A stretch of 21,043 nucleotides of DNA from a virus. The translations under genes and the position numbers were made by a program. This document shows, piece after piece, positions 12,892 to 20,936 of the stretch. The DNA lies in IMG/VR virus record IMGVR_UViG_3300044641_002360, positions 1-21,043 of that record. One strand, written 5' to 3'. Under the pieces are notes generated by a model. That model saw nothing but the letters and a program-made list of their open reading frames with translations, was not told the origin of the DNA and did no database searches. The stretch's first letter is position 1; every line of letters starts with the position of its first letter.

Positions 12892-13796
12892 TAGAAACCA
12901 ACTGCGGCAAGAGCTGCGCCACCAAGTTTTGCAGCACCAAGCATTCCTACTGCACCAATTGCGGCACCGCCAAGAGATCCAATCATACCTTGTTTTCCAG
13001 CAGCCCTAGCAGCATTAGCTTGAGCCATGCCAGCAGCCGATTGCATCTGCGCGTTGTACGCTCCGTAAATCGAGCCCATGCCAGTTTGTGACTCAGGGTT
13101 AAAGTATTGTGGGCCAGCCTGTTGTTGTCCCATTAGCGCATTCTGCACAACTGATCCACCAAAGCTGCCAGCGTACATCGGTTGCTGATAGAACGACGTC
13201 AGCGCAGGCGCGGACTGCTGCTGGAAGTAGCCACCCAAGCCTGTGCCAAGGGCCACAAGCTGCTGTTCTCGGGCCTGACGTGCGTTGTAGCGGTTAAGCA
13301 CCTCCGCAAGGTTGGACTGTGCGCCCAAGGCCGTTCCCCGAGTTGCGTAGCCTGCGCGTGTCTGCTGTTCGATTGCGCGTTGTTCTTGGGGCGAGATCAT
13401 CGTCCCGTCAGCCTGTAAACCGCCGAGCTTCTGTTGAGTATACTGCTGTAAAGCGCGGTTGATTCCGCCAACACCCTGCGCCTCTTGAAAGGCCTGTACA
13501 TAACCCGGCGCACGCTCCTGCAAGCCGCGCAACTGCGCTGCCTGCTGGCTCTTCATGAAGTCTTCCTCTAGCTGCGAGTATTGAGGCTGAAGTCCTCGAT
13601 ACATTTCTATCTGGCTAGTGGCGGCCTGCTTGGCAATCTTATCTTGCAGAGCTTGATACTTAGGCTGATAGATTTCCTCGCTGGCATACACCTGTGGAGC
13701 CAAGTCAATCTGAGCTTGTAGGATAGACCGCATCGACTCCTGGTAATTAGGAGCCTGTGGTGCTTGTACAACTTGAGTTTTACTTCCTCCGCCCAT
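12891..13796 (-). CDS. Gly/Ala/Gln-rich virion protein with C-terminal membrane-like segment
   Basis: The 301-residue product starts MGGGSKTQVVQAPQAPNY, has a long Gln/Ala-rich helical middle (YQPKYQALQDKIAKQAATSQ; QQYTQQKLGGLQ; QEQRAIEQQTRAGY) and ends in a Gly/Ala-rich hydrophobic stretch (about 270-301: GSLGGAAIGAVGMLGAAKL). This layout fits a podovirus internal virion or ejection protein that inserts into membrane. It is located directly after a GNAT-like gene (17-base overlap) and before the PP-loop gene. There is no enzymatic motif. Assignment as virion protein rests on composition and neighbourhood. Confidence 0.7.
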   Translation of the reverse strand: MGGGSKTQVVQAPQAPNYQESMRSILQAQIDLAPQVYASEEIYQPKYQALQDKIAKQAATSQIEMYRGLQPQYSQLEEDFMKSQQAAQLRGLQERAPGYVQAFQEAQGVGGINRALQQYTQQKLGGLQADGTMISPQEQRAIEQQTRAGYATRGTALGAQSNLAEVLNRYNARQAREQQLVALGTGLGGYFQQQSAPALTSFYQQPMYAGSFGGSVVQNALMGQQQAGPQYFNPESQTGMGSIYGAYNAQMQSAAGMAQANAARAAGKQGMIGSLGGAAIGAVGMLGAAKLGGAALAAVGF

Positions 13797-14181
13797 ATAA
13801 AAGTCTTTCTAGTTTTTTAGGAGTGATCTGTGTGGCATGATCATGTCTCCATGCCCAAACTTGCGTGATAGGTGCTTTACGTTGAAAAAACTGCCCAAAC
13901 ATTTCACCAACAGCTTCAGCCTCGCTTGCCCAAGCCATATGGATCGTCCAGATTCCATCCTGCTTGCGCCACTTCCAGTTGAAGTCGCTGACACCGGGAT
14001 GCGTGGTTGAGACGCCTGTGATCTTGCCGTCGCGCCGAGCAACATAAATGCTATCATGGACGCCGTAGAAACTAAGATAGCCATCCACATCATCTCGGGA
14101 TACTTGGCCAAGAAGCTGAATATGGTTGCGGCATTGTTCATAAAGCGTGTCTACAAGTTGTTCCCAGTCTTGTACGGTCAT
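13780..14181 (-). CDS. GNAT-like small protein in the virion operon
   Basis: The 133-residue protein has a short alpha/beta layout: an N-terminal helix (DWEQLVDTLYEQCRNHIQLL), a SIYVARRDGKITGVSTTHPG beta hairpin and a WTIHMAWASEAEAVGEMFGQF strand-helix. It ends with VWAWRHDHAT and a basic helix. The hairpin and strand-helix order is suggestive of an acyl-CoA N-acyltransferase-like fold. I cannot see a full acetyl-CoA motif, so activity is uncertain and the fold may serve structurally. The start overlaps the upstream stop by one base (TAATG). Confidence 0.55.
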   Translation of the reverse strand: MTVQDWEQLVDTLYEQCRNHIQLLGQVSRDDVDGYLSFYGVHDSIYVARRDGKITGVSTTHPGVSDFNWKWRKQDGIWTIHMAWASEAEAVGEMFGQFFQRKAPITQVWAWRHDHATQITPKKLERLLYGRRK

Positions 14182-14939
14182 TAGGTTTTGACGATGAACA
14201 TCAAGGCTACGTTGCGTGGACGGGTTTCTGCGCCAGAATTTACGGCAGATGGAACTGCACTAGCATTTCTTTCGCCTTCGCCTGCATGATTAGAACCATC
14301 AATCTCACCATCGCCAGTAAATGGAGTTGTCACATACTGATATCCAGATGGAGGTGTGTGCGTGTGTGGCTGTACGTCTTGCGCTTGAGCGGATCGAATC
14401 ACGCGCCCCGAATCCACTCCTCGACCATTGTCCCATCCACGGATAAATTCACCTCGCAAATCTGGAACATTGGTTCCAAAAAGGGGAATAAGGTTTGGAG
14501 ATCCAGCCGTAGACTGACCATTGCATTCTAGCCAACCCGCCGGAACAGTAGATGTTCCCCACATTGCAATTGTACCCGGAGTAATGGTTGCAGATACAGT
14601 GGCGTCCACATACCCCTTGCTTGCCGCTGTAGCCGCCGTAGATGGCGTGCTGTTCACTAGTAACAGCGGCCCAGTCATCGTTCCGCCAGCAAGAGGCAAG
14701 AAAATAGACGCAAACAGATCTCTAATACTCTGAAGAGTGTACTTAAACAAAGACCCAGATCTTTCAGCGATTACATAGTCGCTCTCTTCAGGAGTGCCTG
14801 TAGTCTGCGCAGAGATAGCTCCCGGCAACAAGATCGCGTTATCGACATGGTCATTCAGGTTCTCCGCAGTCACTTGGTTAGTGCCCACGGTAGGGTAATT
14901 GACGTATGTCGTTCCTTTTTGGATTTGTTGGCCGGGCAT
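14181..14939 (-). CDS. Tail fibre with phage tail-collar domain
   Basis: The 252-residue protein has an N-terminal region (about 1-80) of unknown fold, then a phage tail repeat (PLAGGTMTGPLLL, KGYVD, 83-111). A tail-collar domain follows at about 118-170 (PGTIAMWGTSTVPAGWLECNG, VPDLRGEFIRGWDNGRG). The C-terminal part has QPHTHT with an HxH arrangement, which in fibre tips can bind metal, and ends RPRNVALMFIVKT. The collar and C-terminal parts are typical of receptor-binding fibres across tailed phages and prophages. The N-terminus may connect to the particle. It lies 3 bases after the nozzle gene and overlaps the GNAT-like gene by one base. Confidence 0.9.
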   Translation of the reverse strand: MPGQQIQKGTTYVNYPTVGTNQVTAENLNDHVDNAILLPGAISAQTTGTPEESDYVIAERSGSLFKYTLQSIRDLFASIFLPLAGGTMTGPLLLVNSTPSTAATAASKGYVDATVSATITPGTIAMWGTSTVPAGWLECNGQSTAGSPNLIPLFGTNVPDLRGEFIRGWDNGRGVDSGRVIRSAQAQDVQPHTHTPPSGYQYVTTPFTGDGEIDGSNHAGEGERNASAVPSAVNSGAETRPRNVALMFIVKT

Positions 14940-14942
14940 AAG

Positions 14943-16874
14943 TTACTCCTGAGAGATCATTGGTCTATTGGCTGCTATAGCATAAACAGCAACACTTTTC
15001 AAGGCTGGTCTTCCAACCACAAAATTAACTGTGCAAGCTATCGACGTTCCCCGAGCAGCGATACGGGGGCGCAAGGTTCCGTCTGAGGTGCCGCTAAAGC
15101 TGTACTCAAGGACAGTCTCGGTGGCATCTGGGTCGTAGGTAGTCGTGTCGAGTCGCACAAAGTCGTTGGCGACGTTGTTGAAAGTAAACTCACCTCGGCT
15201 AAACCGTTTCTCGGAAGTCCCGCCAAAGGCGTACTCTCTAGTCTTCACGGACGCAGGAATGTGGACGAAGTTCTGTGTGCTAGCTATCAGCGTCGATGGT
15301 GTAATCTGAGACGACTGCGGAAATAGATTGAACGGCAGCACCGGCAGCGCGTTAGACGTGTTGAACTCGTCACCTTCGATCTGCTCCTCTGACAAGAACA
15401 CGCCACCGTACTGGCCAGATCCAGCAAAGTTGGTGATGATCATTAGCCTGCGCTGATTGATATACGCGGACAAGATCAAGTTATCTGAGAATAAGCCGGT
15501 AGGATAATAGTCAATCGACTCCCAATTCTGGTTCAGCGTATTGTATACAAGGATCTTGTCGTTCCTAGTCGCCGTGCCTGTGGGCATCGCAATGTAGAAG
15601 CGGTTGCTGTAGTAGGTCGCTACTGAGTTTTGAACGGCGTCGTAGTTAACGGTGTCGAAGAAGTCTGCAATCGGCTCACTGAGTGGCAGCGTGTTGCCTA
15701 ACAGCTTCAGGTCAAGCTGGGGCGTCAGCATGTGTACGCCGTTAGCAGAAAGGAAGAACACAAACTGACCCGCCGACACGATAGACCGTCTAGCCAAACA
15801 GCCGATCTCGGTCGTAACCACTGTTGTGCTGCTGTTAGCCCCGGGAGGTGAGTTAATGTCAAAGTTGTCAGTTTGGACGTAAACAACGTAGATGCTGTTG
15901 GTCATAAAGACCAAGAACTGGTCTTGCACCCACGGCAGTACCCCTACAATCGAGTCGTTCCCGCCAGTATTGATGACGAAGTTGTTCAGCGTCGTGTCGC
16001 ATTGCTCGCTCAGGATGTCGCTAACGAGCATCTGGTAGTCACCGTACTTGAGGATCAAGCGGTTCTGGAAGTACAAGCCAAAGTCAGCGCATGGCACAGA
16101 CTGCGTGATCCCTGTCACCGTAGTACCATCTATTGCAAACTTCTGTTGCGCAAACGTAACTGCTGCTAGGCCATCCTGCCATACAAGCGGCGGCAATCCA
16201 CGTCGAGCGTTCCACCCTGCCTGTGTAGTCCGAGCAGCGTAAGTTACACCAGTATTGTTCGTGTACTGAAACGTAAACGCGTTCGTGCCAGTCACCGTGA
16301 TTACATAACTGCCAGTAACAGCCTGTCCTGCTGTGTCTGAGCCGTCTGTACGCCCAATGGTGACCTCGTCGCCGGTAGAGTATCCATGTGGCAGCGTAGT
16401 CGTAATCGTGATCGTGCCAGTCGCGTTATCGAGGATGTCACCGTTGGACTCAGTAGCAACAAACGTCGTTTTGTCGTACTTCCCACGGAAGATGTACACC
16501 TTGTTTAGGGCCGTCACTACATCGCAGATGCCGCCAACCTCGATTGTTCGTCCAGTAGGGAACATGTACGGCCCAATTAAGTCTTCCGCATCCTGCCCTT
16601 GAGCAGGCTTGTACAGGTACATCCTGTCCGTAAAGACCATCACGATGTTATCGTGGCCATCAGCGTCAACGTACAGGCCAGAGCCAACCATCGTTAAACC
16701 GATAAGTTCAGTCTCGGTCAACCGCTTAGTGCCCTTGCGAGGTTGCGCGATTCCACGCTGAAGTCGCGTGTTGAAGCTCGATTGCAAGATGCCAGGCTGC
16801 AAGTTTGCAGGGTCAAGCCTGCTGGCAAAACCCAGAAACATGTCGTCACCTTCAGCCTGTGCTTCTTGTGCCAT
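14943..16874 (-). CDS. Tail nozzle / hub-type structural protein (P22 gp10/T7 gp12-like candidate)
   Basis: The 643-residue protein begins with FLGFASRLDPANLQPGILQS and an IAQPRKGTKRL segment, followed by repeated beta strands alternating hydrophobic residues (NIVMVFTDRMYLYKP; ALNKVYIFRGKYDKTTF; QFLVFMTNSIYVVYVQTDNF; RFYIAMPTG; ILVYNTLNQNWESIDYY). This pattern is consistent with beta-propeller blades of podovirus tail nozzles. Residues about 148-215 form an inserted beta domain (ITTTLPHGYSTGDEVTIG, YVITVTGTNAFTFQY), common in phage structural proteins. A GCLARRSIV segment near the middle contains a conserved-looking cysteine. It overlaps the zinc-ribbon gene's stop by one base. The exact family needs a profile search. 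Confidence 0.75.
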   Translation of the reverse strand: MAQEAQAEGDDMFLGFASRLDPANLQPGILQSSFNTRLQRGIAQPRKGTKRLTETELIGLTMVGSGLYVDADGHDNIVMVFTDRMYLYKPAQGQDAEDLIGPYMFPTGRTIEVGGICDVVTALNKVYIFRGKYDKTTFVATESNGDILDNATGTITITTTLPHGYSTGDEVTIGRTDGSDTAGQAVTGSYVITVTGTNAFTFQYTNNTGVTYAARTTQAGWNARRGLPPLVWQDGLAAVTFAQQKFAIDGTTVTGITQSVPCADFGLYFQNRLILKYGDYQMLVSDILSEQCDTTLNNFVINTGGNDSIVGVLPWVQDQFLVFMTNSIYVVYVQTDNFDINSPPGANSSTTVVTTEIGCLARRSIVSAGQFVFFLSANGVHMLTPQLDLKLLGNTLPLSEPIADFFDTVNYDAVQNSVATYYSNRFYIAMPTGTATRNDKILVYNTLNQNWESIDYYPTGLFSDNLILSAYINQRRLMIITNFAGSGQYGGVFLSEEQIEGDEFNTSNALPVLPFNLFPQSSQITPSTLIASTQNFVHIPASVKTREYAFGGTSEKRFSRGEFTFNNVANDFVRLDTTTYDPDATETVLEYSFSGTSDGTLRPRIAARGTSIACTVNFVVGRPALKSVAVYAIAANRPMISQE

Positions 16875-17119
16875 TAGGAAATAAGCTTACTGAGCTTGTC
16901 TACAACCCGCTGAAGATCGTCACGCAGTTCAATCATACGCTCCATGTGACCCTCATCTTCACTTTCTTCCTCGCCCTCATACTCTTCCTCTTCGCCGTAA
17001 CCGCACTCGGAACAAGTACCGTCAGACTCCATAGGAGACTCACACTCAGGACAGGAGCGGCTCCTGCCACCCATAGGGCCACCGAGGATGGCCAGCATTG
17101 CATTCATTGACTTAGGCAT
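16874..17119 (-). CDS. Small zinc-ribbon protein with acidic middle
   Basis: The 81-residue product has two CxxC pairs, C23/C26 (CPEC) and C36/C39 (CSEC), a strongly acidic stretch (43-57) and a C-terminal helix (DDLQRVVDKLSKLIS) that could form a coiled coil. It would bind one zinc ion through the four cysteines. Its location between the endolysin and the tail nozzle suggests a virion or assembly role, but this is context only. It differs from the zinc ribbon at the window's left end in length and in having the acidic region. Confidence 0.7.
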   Translation of the reverse strand: MPKSMNAMLAILGGPMGGRSRSCPECESPMESDGTCSECGYGEEEEYEGEEESEDEGHMERMIELRDDLQRVVDKLSKLIS

Positions 17120-17123
17120 AAGA

Positions 17124-17600
17124 TTAGGCGATTAAAGATTTCTTGGCTTCTCTGCGAGCGCACAGCTCAGCAAGAGAATAAGGAGTATCATACTCAAAAT
17201 GAGGCGCATCGTATAGCTTCTTGAATTTACCGCCCCAGCGCAGCTTGTGCTTTGCACACAAGGTTGAGGCGTGTTTATGCATAAGGTCAGCGAGCTTTGC
17301 GTCAGCGGGTGTGCTGCCATCCATGTACACTTTGCCCTTGAACACGCCGCAGTCGATGGCGAGTCCGAAGTTGTGCATTGATGAACCTGGCTTGGCATTG
17401 GTCACCTTTGGTCCCGGAGCCGTGCGCCCCTTAGCATACAGCGCCGCTTGTTCTTCGAACGTCCTAGTTCCGCAGATAACCTTGTAATCTAGTCCATTTT
17501 GAGCAACCAGTTCTTTGGCGTCTACGATGAACGCGATAAAGGCGTCCCTGACTTCAGGTAGCAGCGTCGCTATGAACTTGGCTGACCGTTCGTCAATCAT
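17124..17600 (-). CDS. Endolysin, peptidase M15 (VanY/L-Ala-D-Glu family)
   Basis: The 158-residue enzyme would cleave peptide bonds in the host cell-wall stem peptide. It has the family motifs GTRTFEEQAALYAKGRT (44-60), SSMHNFGLAID with zinc ligands H76 and D83, and WGGKFKKLYDAPHFEY (122-137) with catalytic E-type residues around H134 and E136. There is no signal peptide, so export depends on the holin. Length fits single-domain phage M15 endolysins. The ATG at 17600 overlaps the upstream small membrane gene's stop as ATGA. It belongs to the lysis cassette with the holin and spanin candidates upstream. Confidence 0.93.
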   Translation of the reverse strand: MIDERSAKFIATLLPEVRDAFIAFIVDAKELVAQNGLDYKVICGTRTFEEQAALYAKGRTAPGPKVTNAKPGSSMHNFGLAIDCGVFKGKVYMDGSTPADAKLADLMHKHASTLCAKHKLRWGGKFKKLYDAPHFEYDTPYSLAELCARREAKKSLIA

Positions 17601-17815
17601 TTGTGTAACAGCTTGTATATCTTGGCCAGCGTATAAAAGATTGCGGCAATGCCACCCAGAATGCGAACTGTTTGCTCGATCTCGCTTAAAGACAAGGCAA
17701 TTGCGGCTACGTTTATGCCCAAAACAGAGCCAATTTCTTTGAGATCGTCTAGCATTTCGCCGGGGCTTTCCATTGCATTACCTGTGTTGAGATTGTTTGG
17801 CGACAGAAGTGGCAT
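17597..17815 (-). CDS. Small membrane protein of the lysis cassette (second holin or antiholin candidate)
   Basis: From ATG 17815 the product is 72 residues. It starts with a polar region, has a moderately hydrophobic stretch (INVAAIALSLSEI) and a C-terminal membrane span (VRILGGIAAIFYTLAKIYKLL). ATG 17815 has GGAG seven bases before it and overlaps the spanin gene; an internal ATG at 17773 has AGG and avoids the overlap (58 residues). Position directly before the endolysin, with an ATGA overlap, suggests a lysis role such as a holin or antiholin. It is not related in sequence to the holin candidate at 18074-18289. Confidence 0.6.
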   Translation of the reverse strand: MPLLSPNNLNTGNAMESPGEMLDDLKEIGSVLGINVAAIALSLSEIEQTVRILGGIAAIFYTLAKIYKLLHK

Positions 17816-18026
17816 CAATCAACTCCAGTTCAAGTTGCTGGTATCGGGAGTCTGAATGCCATTTCTGTGCCACCTCGGCAGTGTACGTCTGACCAGCCTG
17901 AAGCTCAAGTATCTCCTTGCTGGGTGGATATAAGTATCTTACTGGAACGTGTGAATTGGTAGCGCAGCCGGTCAGCCAAAGCATCACGGCCATTGGCCCT
18001 AGCTTCAAGGATCTGAGTTTCGACAT
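17778..18026 (-). CDS. Outer-membrane lipoprotein, o-spanin (Rz1-like) candidate
   Basis: The product has a short basic N-terminus, a hydrophobic core and a lipobox, LTGC (MSKLRSLKLGPMAVMLWLTGCATN), so it would be lipidated at C20 and moved to the outer membrane. The mature chain of about 62 residues is hydrophilic with a proline-containing start (VPVRYLYPPS) and a helical end, fitting an Rz1-type o-spanin that fuses inner and outer membranes during lysis. It starts inside the gene at 17905-18126 in another frame, as Rz1 genes often do with Rz. Two adjacent ATGs (18029, 18026) are possible; the difference is one residue. Confidence 0.75.
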   Translation of the reverse strand: MSKLRSLKLGPMAVMLWLTGCATNSHVPVRYLYPPSKEILELQAGQTYTAEVAQKWHSDSRYQQLELELIDATSVAKQSQHR

Positions 18027-18126
18027 CATCGCAGTACTTGGCTATGTCACGCTCCAGCTCCCATGAGGCCCGTTTAGCCTTGATCTCCAACCACAGGCGC
18101 AGGATTTGCAGTAGGTTTTGTATCAT
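17905..18126 (-). CDS. Possible i-spanin-like / lysis accessory protein
   Basis: The 73-residue product has a hydrophobic, amphipathic N-terminus (MIQNLLQILRLWLEI) and a charged helical body (ASWELERDIAKYCDDVETQI, ARANGRDALADRLR) that could form a coiled coil. It overlaps the lipoprotein gene in another frame by 122 bases and the holin candidate by 53 bases. This position matches Rz in Rz/Rz1 pairs. However, the N-terminal segment is short and charged for a membrane anchor, so the i-spanin call is tentative. It could be a cytoplasmic accessory protein. Confidence 0.5.
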   Translation of the reverse strand: MIQNLLQILRLWLEIKAKRASWELERDIAKYCDDVETQILEARANGRDALADRLRYQFTRSSKILISTQQGDT

Positions 18127-18289
18127 TGGATTCCCTGCGGATGACGTTGATTAGCCCGATAAGCGCTAACCCAGTGGTCAGAATAGCCTCTTGCATCTCT
18201 GGGTGCAGTTTAATTCCAACTGCTGTGAGCAGCGCAAACACGCCGCGCCATGTTGATGGCTCTTTGAGCCGTTCTAGTAGGTATTTCAT
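18074..18289 (-). CDS. Holin candidate with two spans
   Basis: From ATG 18289 the protein has 71 residues: a charged N-terminus (MKYLLERLKEPS), a first span (TWRGVFALLTAVGIKL), a short turn (HPEMQ), a second span (EAILTTGLALIGLINVI) and a charged tail (RRESND...). This hairpin layout fits small phage holins that open the inner membrane and let the endolysin out. A longer ORF exists upstream in frame, but it would overlap the preceding gene strongly and lacks a better start. It is the first gene of the lysis cassette, 6 bases into the stop region of the upstream gene. Confidence 0.75.
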   Translation of the reverse strand: MKYLLERLKEPSTWRGVFALLTAVGIKLHPEMQEAILTTGLALIGLINVIRRESNDTKPTANPAPVVGDQG

Positions 18290-18293
18290 AAGA

Positions 18294-18554
18294 TTAGCAC
18301 TTCCATCTCCGCATGCTTGCCTTAGCCCGTTCTGCTGGGCCTTTAGCTTTAGCAACTACACCAGCCATGCGAGCGCAAAAGCTTTTCTTGCGTCCAGCGT
18401 CAGCCTTAGTCTTGGGACTAGGCGCAGGAGCCTTGAGATTGCTGCCTGTAGCGCGATTGTACTTAGCGCGACCCTTGGCCGTCAGCCCTGCGCCCCTCGA
18501 CGCAGGCAGCTTCTCGCCTCGACCAACGGATAGTGATACGGATTTCTTTGGCAT
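18294..18554 (-). CDS. Small basic protein, DUF6321-like
   Basis: The 86-residue protein has a GAGLTAKGRAKYNRATGSN segment (21-39), then KAPAPSPKT, GRKKSFCARMAGV and a C-terminal MRRWKC. I recall this combination (GLTAKGRAKYN and RKKSFCARM, ending RRWxC) from many tailed-phage genomes, usually annotated as a domain of unknown function, which I believe is DUF6321. It is strongly basic and probably binds nucleic acid. It lies 3 bases after the adhesin gene and overlaps the holin candidate's start context closely (4-base gap). Confidence 0.75.
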   Translation of the reverse strand: MPKKSVSLSVGRGEKLPASRGAGLTAKGRAKYNRATGSNLKAPAPSPKTKADAGRKKSFCARMAGVVAKAKGPAERAKASMRRWKC

Positions 18555-18557
18555 AGA

Positions 18558-20933
18558 TTAGCGAGCTAGAGCGTACTTGCTGGGCACTTCCGCGAAGGCT
18601 GCGAAGATGTAGGTTTGGCCAGAAGCGTTGTTTCCTGAAGCTATTGTTCTAAATTTAAATCCATTACTAATAACATCAATTAAATTAGACGTTCCTTCTA
18701 CTGTTGAGTCATTTGGATTTAAATACTTATCAGCAACATTGCTTGTGTTGCTTGATGTGTCAATAATTGCCCAACCAGTTGTTTCTGTTGTGCTCTTGTA
18801 CATGACCCATCTCGGCCTGAACCCACAGAACACAAACGGCCCGTCAGCAGAGCCGTTGCCTGTGTAGCTGCCAATTTTGCTGAATCCTGCGATTTCGGCA
18901 AAGCAGTAGGCTGCATATGTGCCGCCAGTGGCATTTACGTCCGTTGACGTTCCAACGCTGAACACGCTTGATGTCGGAGCGGTGCTATTCCACACGGTAG
19001 CGGCAGCAGCAGCGGCTGACGTTGCGTTAAGCTGAATGCTATCCGTAGCAGCAATTGACCTGTGACGTACCTGCCAGTTACCCGTATTAGGTGCGTCGTA
19101 TCGCTTGACGATCACCATCGCAGGTGCAACGCCAAGATTATGTGCAATCGTACGGTTTGCGCCATTGCCGGTGTACGTCACAATGTCCAATCCAGCCGTG
19201 ATGCTCTCTCTCCACTGCCAAGCTATATACGAGTTGGCACTTGCATTTACCAGCGTCGTATCCGTCCCAAGGCTAAAGCCATCAGCGTTGAGCGCCGTCA
19301 AACTCTGCGCAAGCGTAGTCTCGGCTGTCGTCGTGTTGGATGACAAATACTTTGTGACGCCCCGTGACGAGTCGAACAAAGCATGATTCGTAGCCCCAGG
19401 TGTACGTGACTTGATCCACACCAGATCCGGCTGGAACGACACGTTGTTCACTGCATTCGACAGTGACCGTGCAGCAGCGTTGCCCGTGTATGTCGTGGCA
19501 GCCATGAAGTTGGCTCCGTTGACGATGGACGGCGTAGGCAGGTTGTTCGTGTTGAGTGCCTTGAATCCAGAAGCTTGCAGTGTAGCCCAAGCCGTTGTGT
19601 TCTGAAATGGGCGTTGGCCAAAATTGGCCACCCAAGTGCTTGCAGCGCCAGATACAGAAAAATAATAAGTTCCAGATGCTGGAGTAAATCCAGTAACTGT
19701 TTGTAAAGTATTATTTAAATAAACAGAAAGCGTATTATTGTCTGCGTCATAAGCTAATCCAATAATGTCTCCAGCTACTGGCAAGGTTGTATTGTTGTTT
19801 GTTAATGTTCCGCTTATATACTTTGCAGCAGTAGCGTAAGTCGCAAACAGCCTTCCATATGCATACTCTCCAGATTGTGCTCCTGTATATGTATTTCCTG
19901 TATTTCTTAATGTAAGCGCATTTGCTTCAGGTATAATTCCGCAAAATTGGCCATTTCCATTTACTGTATTTAGCGTAAACTCTGCGTACCATTTACCTGA
20001 AGACATTGGAATGGTTGACCATATTAAACGTCCATTTGATAAATCTCCAAGAGTAAACCCTAAATTTCCTCCAGTAGAAACAGTTCTAGCAAGTGAATCG
20101 TATATAAGCGGATTTAGCACCGCATAATTCCCCCTGCCATTCCCACCGTCACTGTAGTTCACCGGGACGTCGATCATACTGTCGTACGTCACGCCAGCCG
20201 TCAACGACACGTTGTTCACCGTCCAAGTGTTACCATTCCCCGAGCTGTCATTGCCCAGCGCCGCCACAGACGACGTATTGCCAAACTTGAGGTAGAAGCC
20301 GTTCGTGCCGTAGCTGCCTGCGTACTGCTTGGGCGACCACACGCCGGTCGTGGATTCGATCTGGCCGAAGGACGATGCCGCTAGGGCTTGACCGTCGATG
20401 AAGTTGACTTCTGTGAGGTAGCCGTCGAGATAAAGTGTATTGAATCTTCCGATAGAATGCACTCGGTTTTGATTTAAATAAACATTTTGCGCGGCATTCC
20501 ATGTTGGCGTTACTGTCCAAGAAGTAATTTGAACGCCATTTACATACATTTTAATCCTGTTTGCATCTACTGCCTCTTCGCGATTCCCTGTTATGACTAT
20601 GTGCATATATGCACTGGGATCACGAAACACCGCTAATGATGTTGCTTGAGCGTATGTTACTCCAGAATTAACGTGAGAAAATTCCAATTTATCATCTGAC
20701 CTAATGCTTAAAACTGAATAATTAGAAGCATCAATGTATACTGATAAAAGTGTTTGTGTTGCGGTTAATTGTCCACGCTTGATCCAGCCAGAATAAGTCC
20801 AAACATTATTGTTTGTAGGCGTTCCAAACGTTCTGCTTAAGTTTGCAGATGCACTCGATCTAAACCGAAGTGATCTTTGAACAAAGTTTCCGCGCCTGAG
20901 ACTGCCTAGTAAGGATAACATAGAAGAGAACAT
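18558..20933 (-). CDS. Tail adhesin with LamG-like, SPRY-like and triple C-terminal repeat modules
   Basis: The 791-residue protein is likely a host-recognition fibre or spike. Residues about 30-195 form a LamG/concanavalin-like lectin domain (VWTYSGWIKRG, RIKMYVNGVQ, YLDGYLTEVNFIDGQ). About 300-445 resemble a SPRY domain (GKWYAEFTLN, GDIIGLAYDADNNTLSVYLN). From 480 to the end, three related units begin with YTGNG (482-578, 587-680 and 690-785). Each has a VxVK or VWIK strand and a closing aromatic strand (YIAWQWRE, YAAYCFAEI, YIFAAFAEVP). This repeat resembles DUF7483-type modules of phage tail proteins. No catalytic motif was seen. The start (20933) is ATG; the N-terminus is basic and hydrophobic, perhaps for attachment to the virion. 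Confidence 0.85.
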   Translation of the reverse strand: MFSSMLSLLGSLRRGNFVQRSLRFRSSASANLSRTFGTPTNNNVWTYSGWIKRGQLTATQTLLSVYIDASNYSVLSIRSDDKLEFSHVNSGVTYAQATSLAVFRDPSAYMHIVITGNREEAVDANRIKMYVNGVQITSWTVTPTWNAAQNVYLNQNRVHSIGRFNTLYLDGYLTEVNFIDGQALAASSFGQIESTTGVWSPKQYAGSYGTNGFYLKFGNTSSVAALGNDSSGNGNTWTVNNVSLTAGVTYDSMIDVPVNYSDGGNGRGNYAVLNPLIYDSLARTVSTGGNLGFTLGDLSNGRLIWSTIPMSSGKWYAEFTLNTVNGNGQFCGIIPEANALTLRNTGNTYTGAQSGEYAYGRLFATYATAAKYISGTLTNNNTTLPVAGDIIGLAYDADNNTLSVYLNNTLQTVTGFTPASGTYYFSVSGAASTWVANFGQRPFQNTTAWATLQASGFKALNTNNLPTPSIVNGANFMAATTYTGNAAARSLSNAVNNVSFQPDLVWIKSRTPGATNHALFDSSRGVTKYLSSNTTTAETTLAQSLTALNADGFSLGTDTTLVNASANSYIAWQWRESITAGLDIVTYTGNGANRTIAHNLGVAPAMVIVKRYDAPNTGNWQVRHRSIAATDSIQLNATSAAAAAATVWNSTAPTSSVFSVGTSTDVNATGGTYAAYCFAEIAGFSKIGSYTGNGSADGPFVFCGFRPRWVMYKSTTETTGWAIIDTSSNTSNVADKYLNPNDSTVEGTSNLIDVISNGFKFRTIASGNNASGQTYIFAAFAEVPSKYALAR

Positions 20934-20936
20934 AAA

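Noticed and set aside
13809-14141. A 110-residue open frame overlapping the GNAT-like gene on the same strand
   Set aside because: It begins with a hydrophobic, Met-rich stretch but has no junction logic, while the competing frame starts with a TAATG overlap and ends overlapping the next gene.
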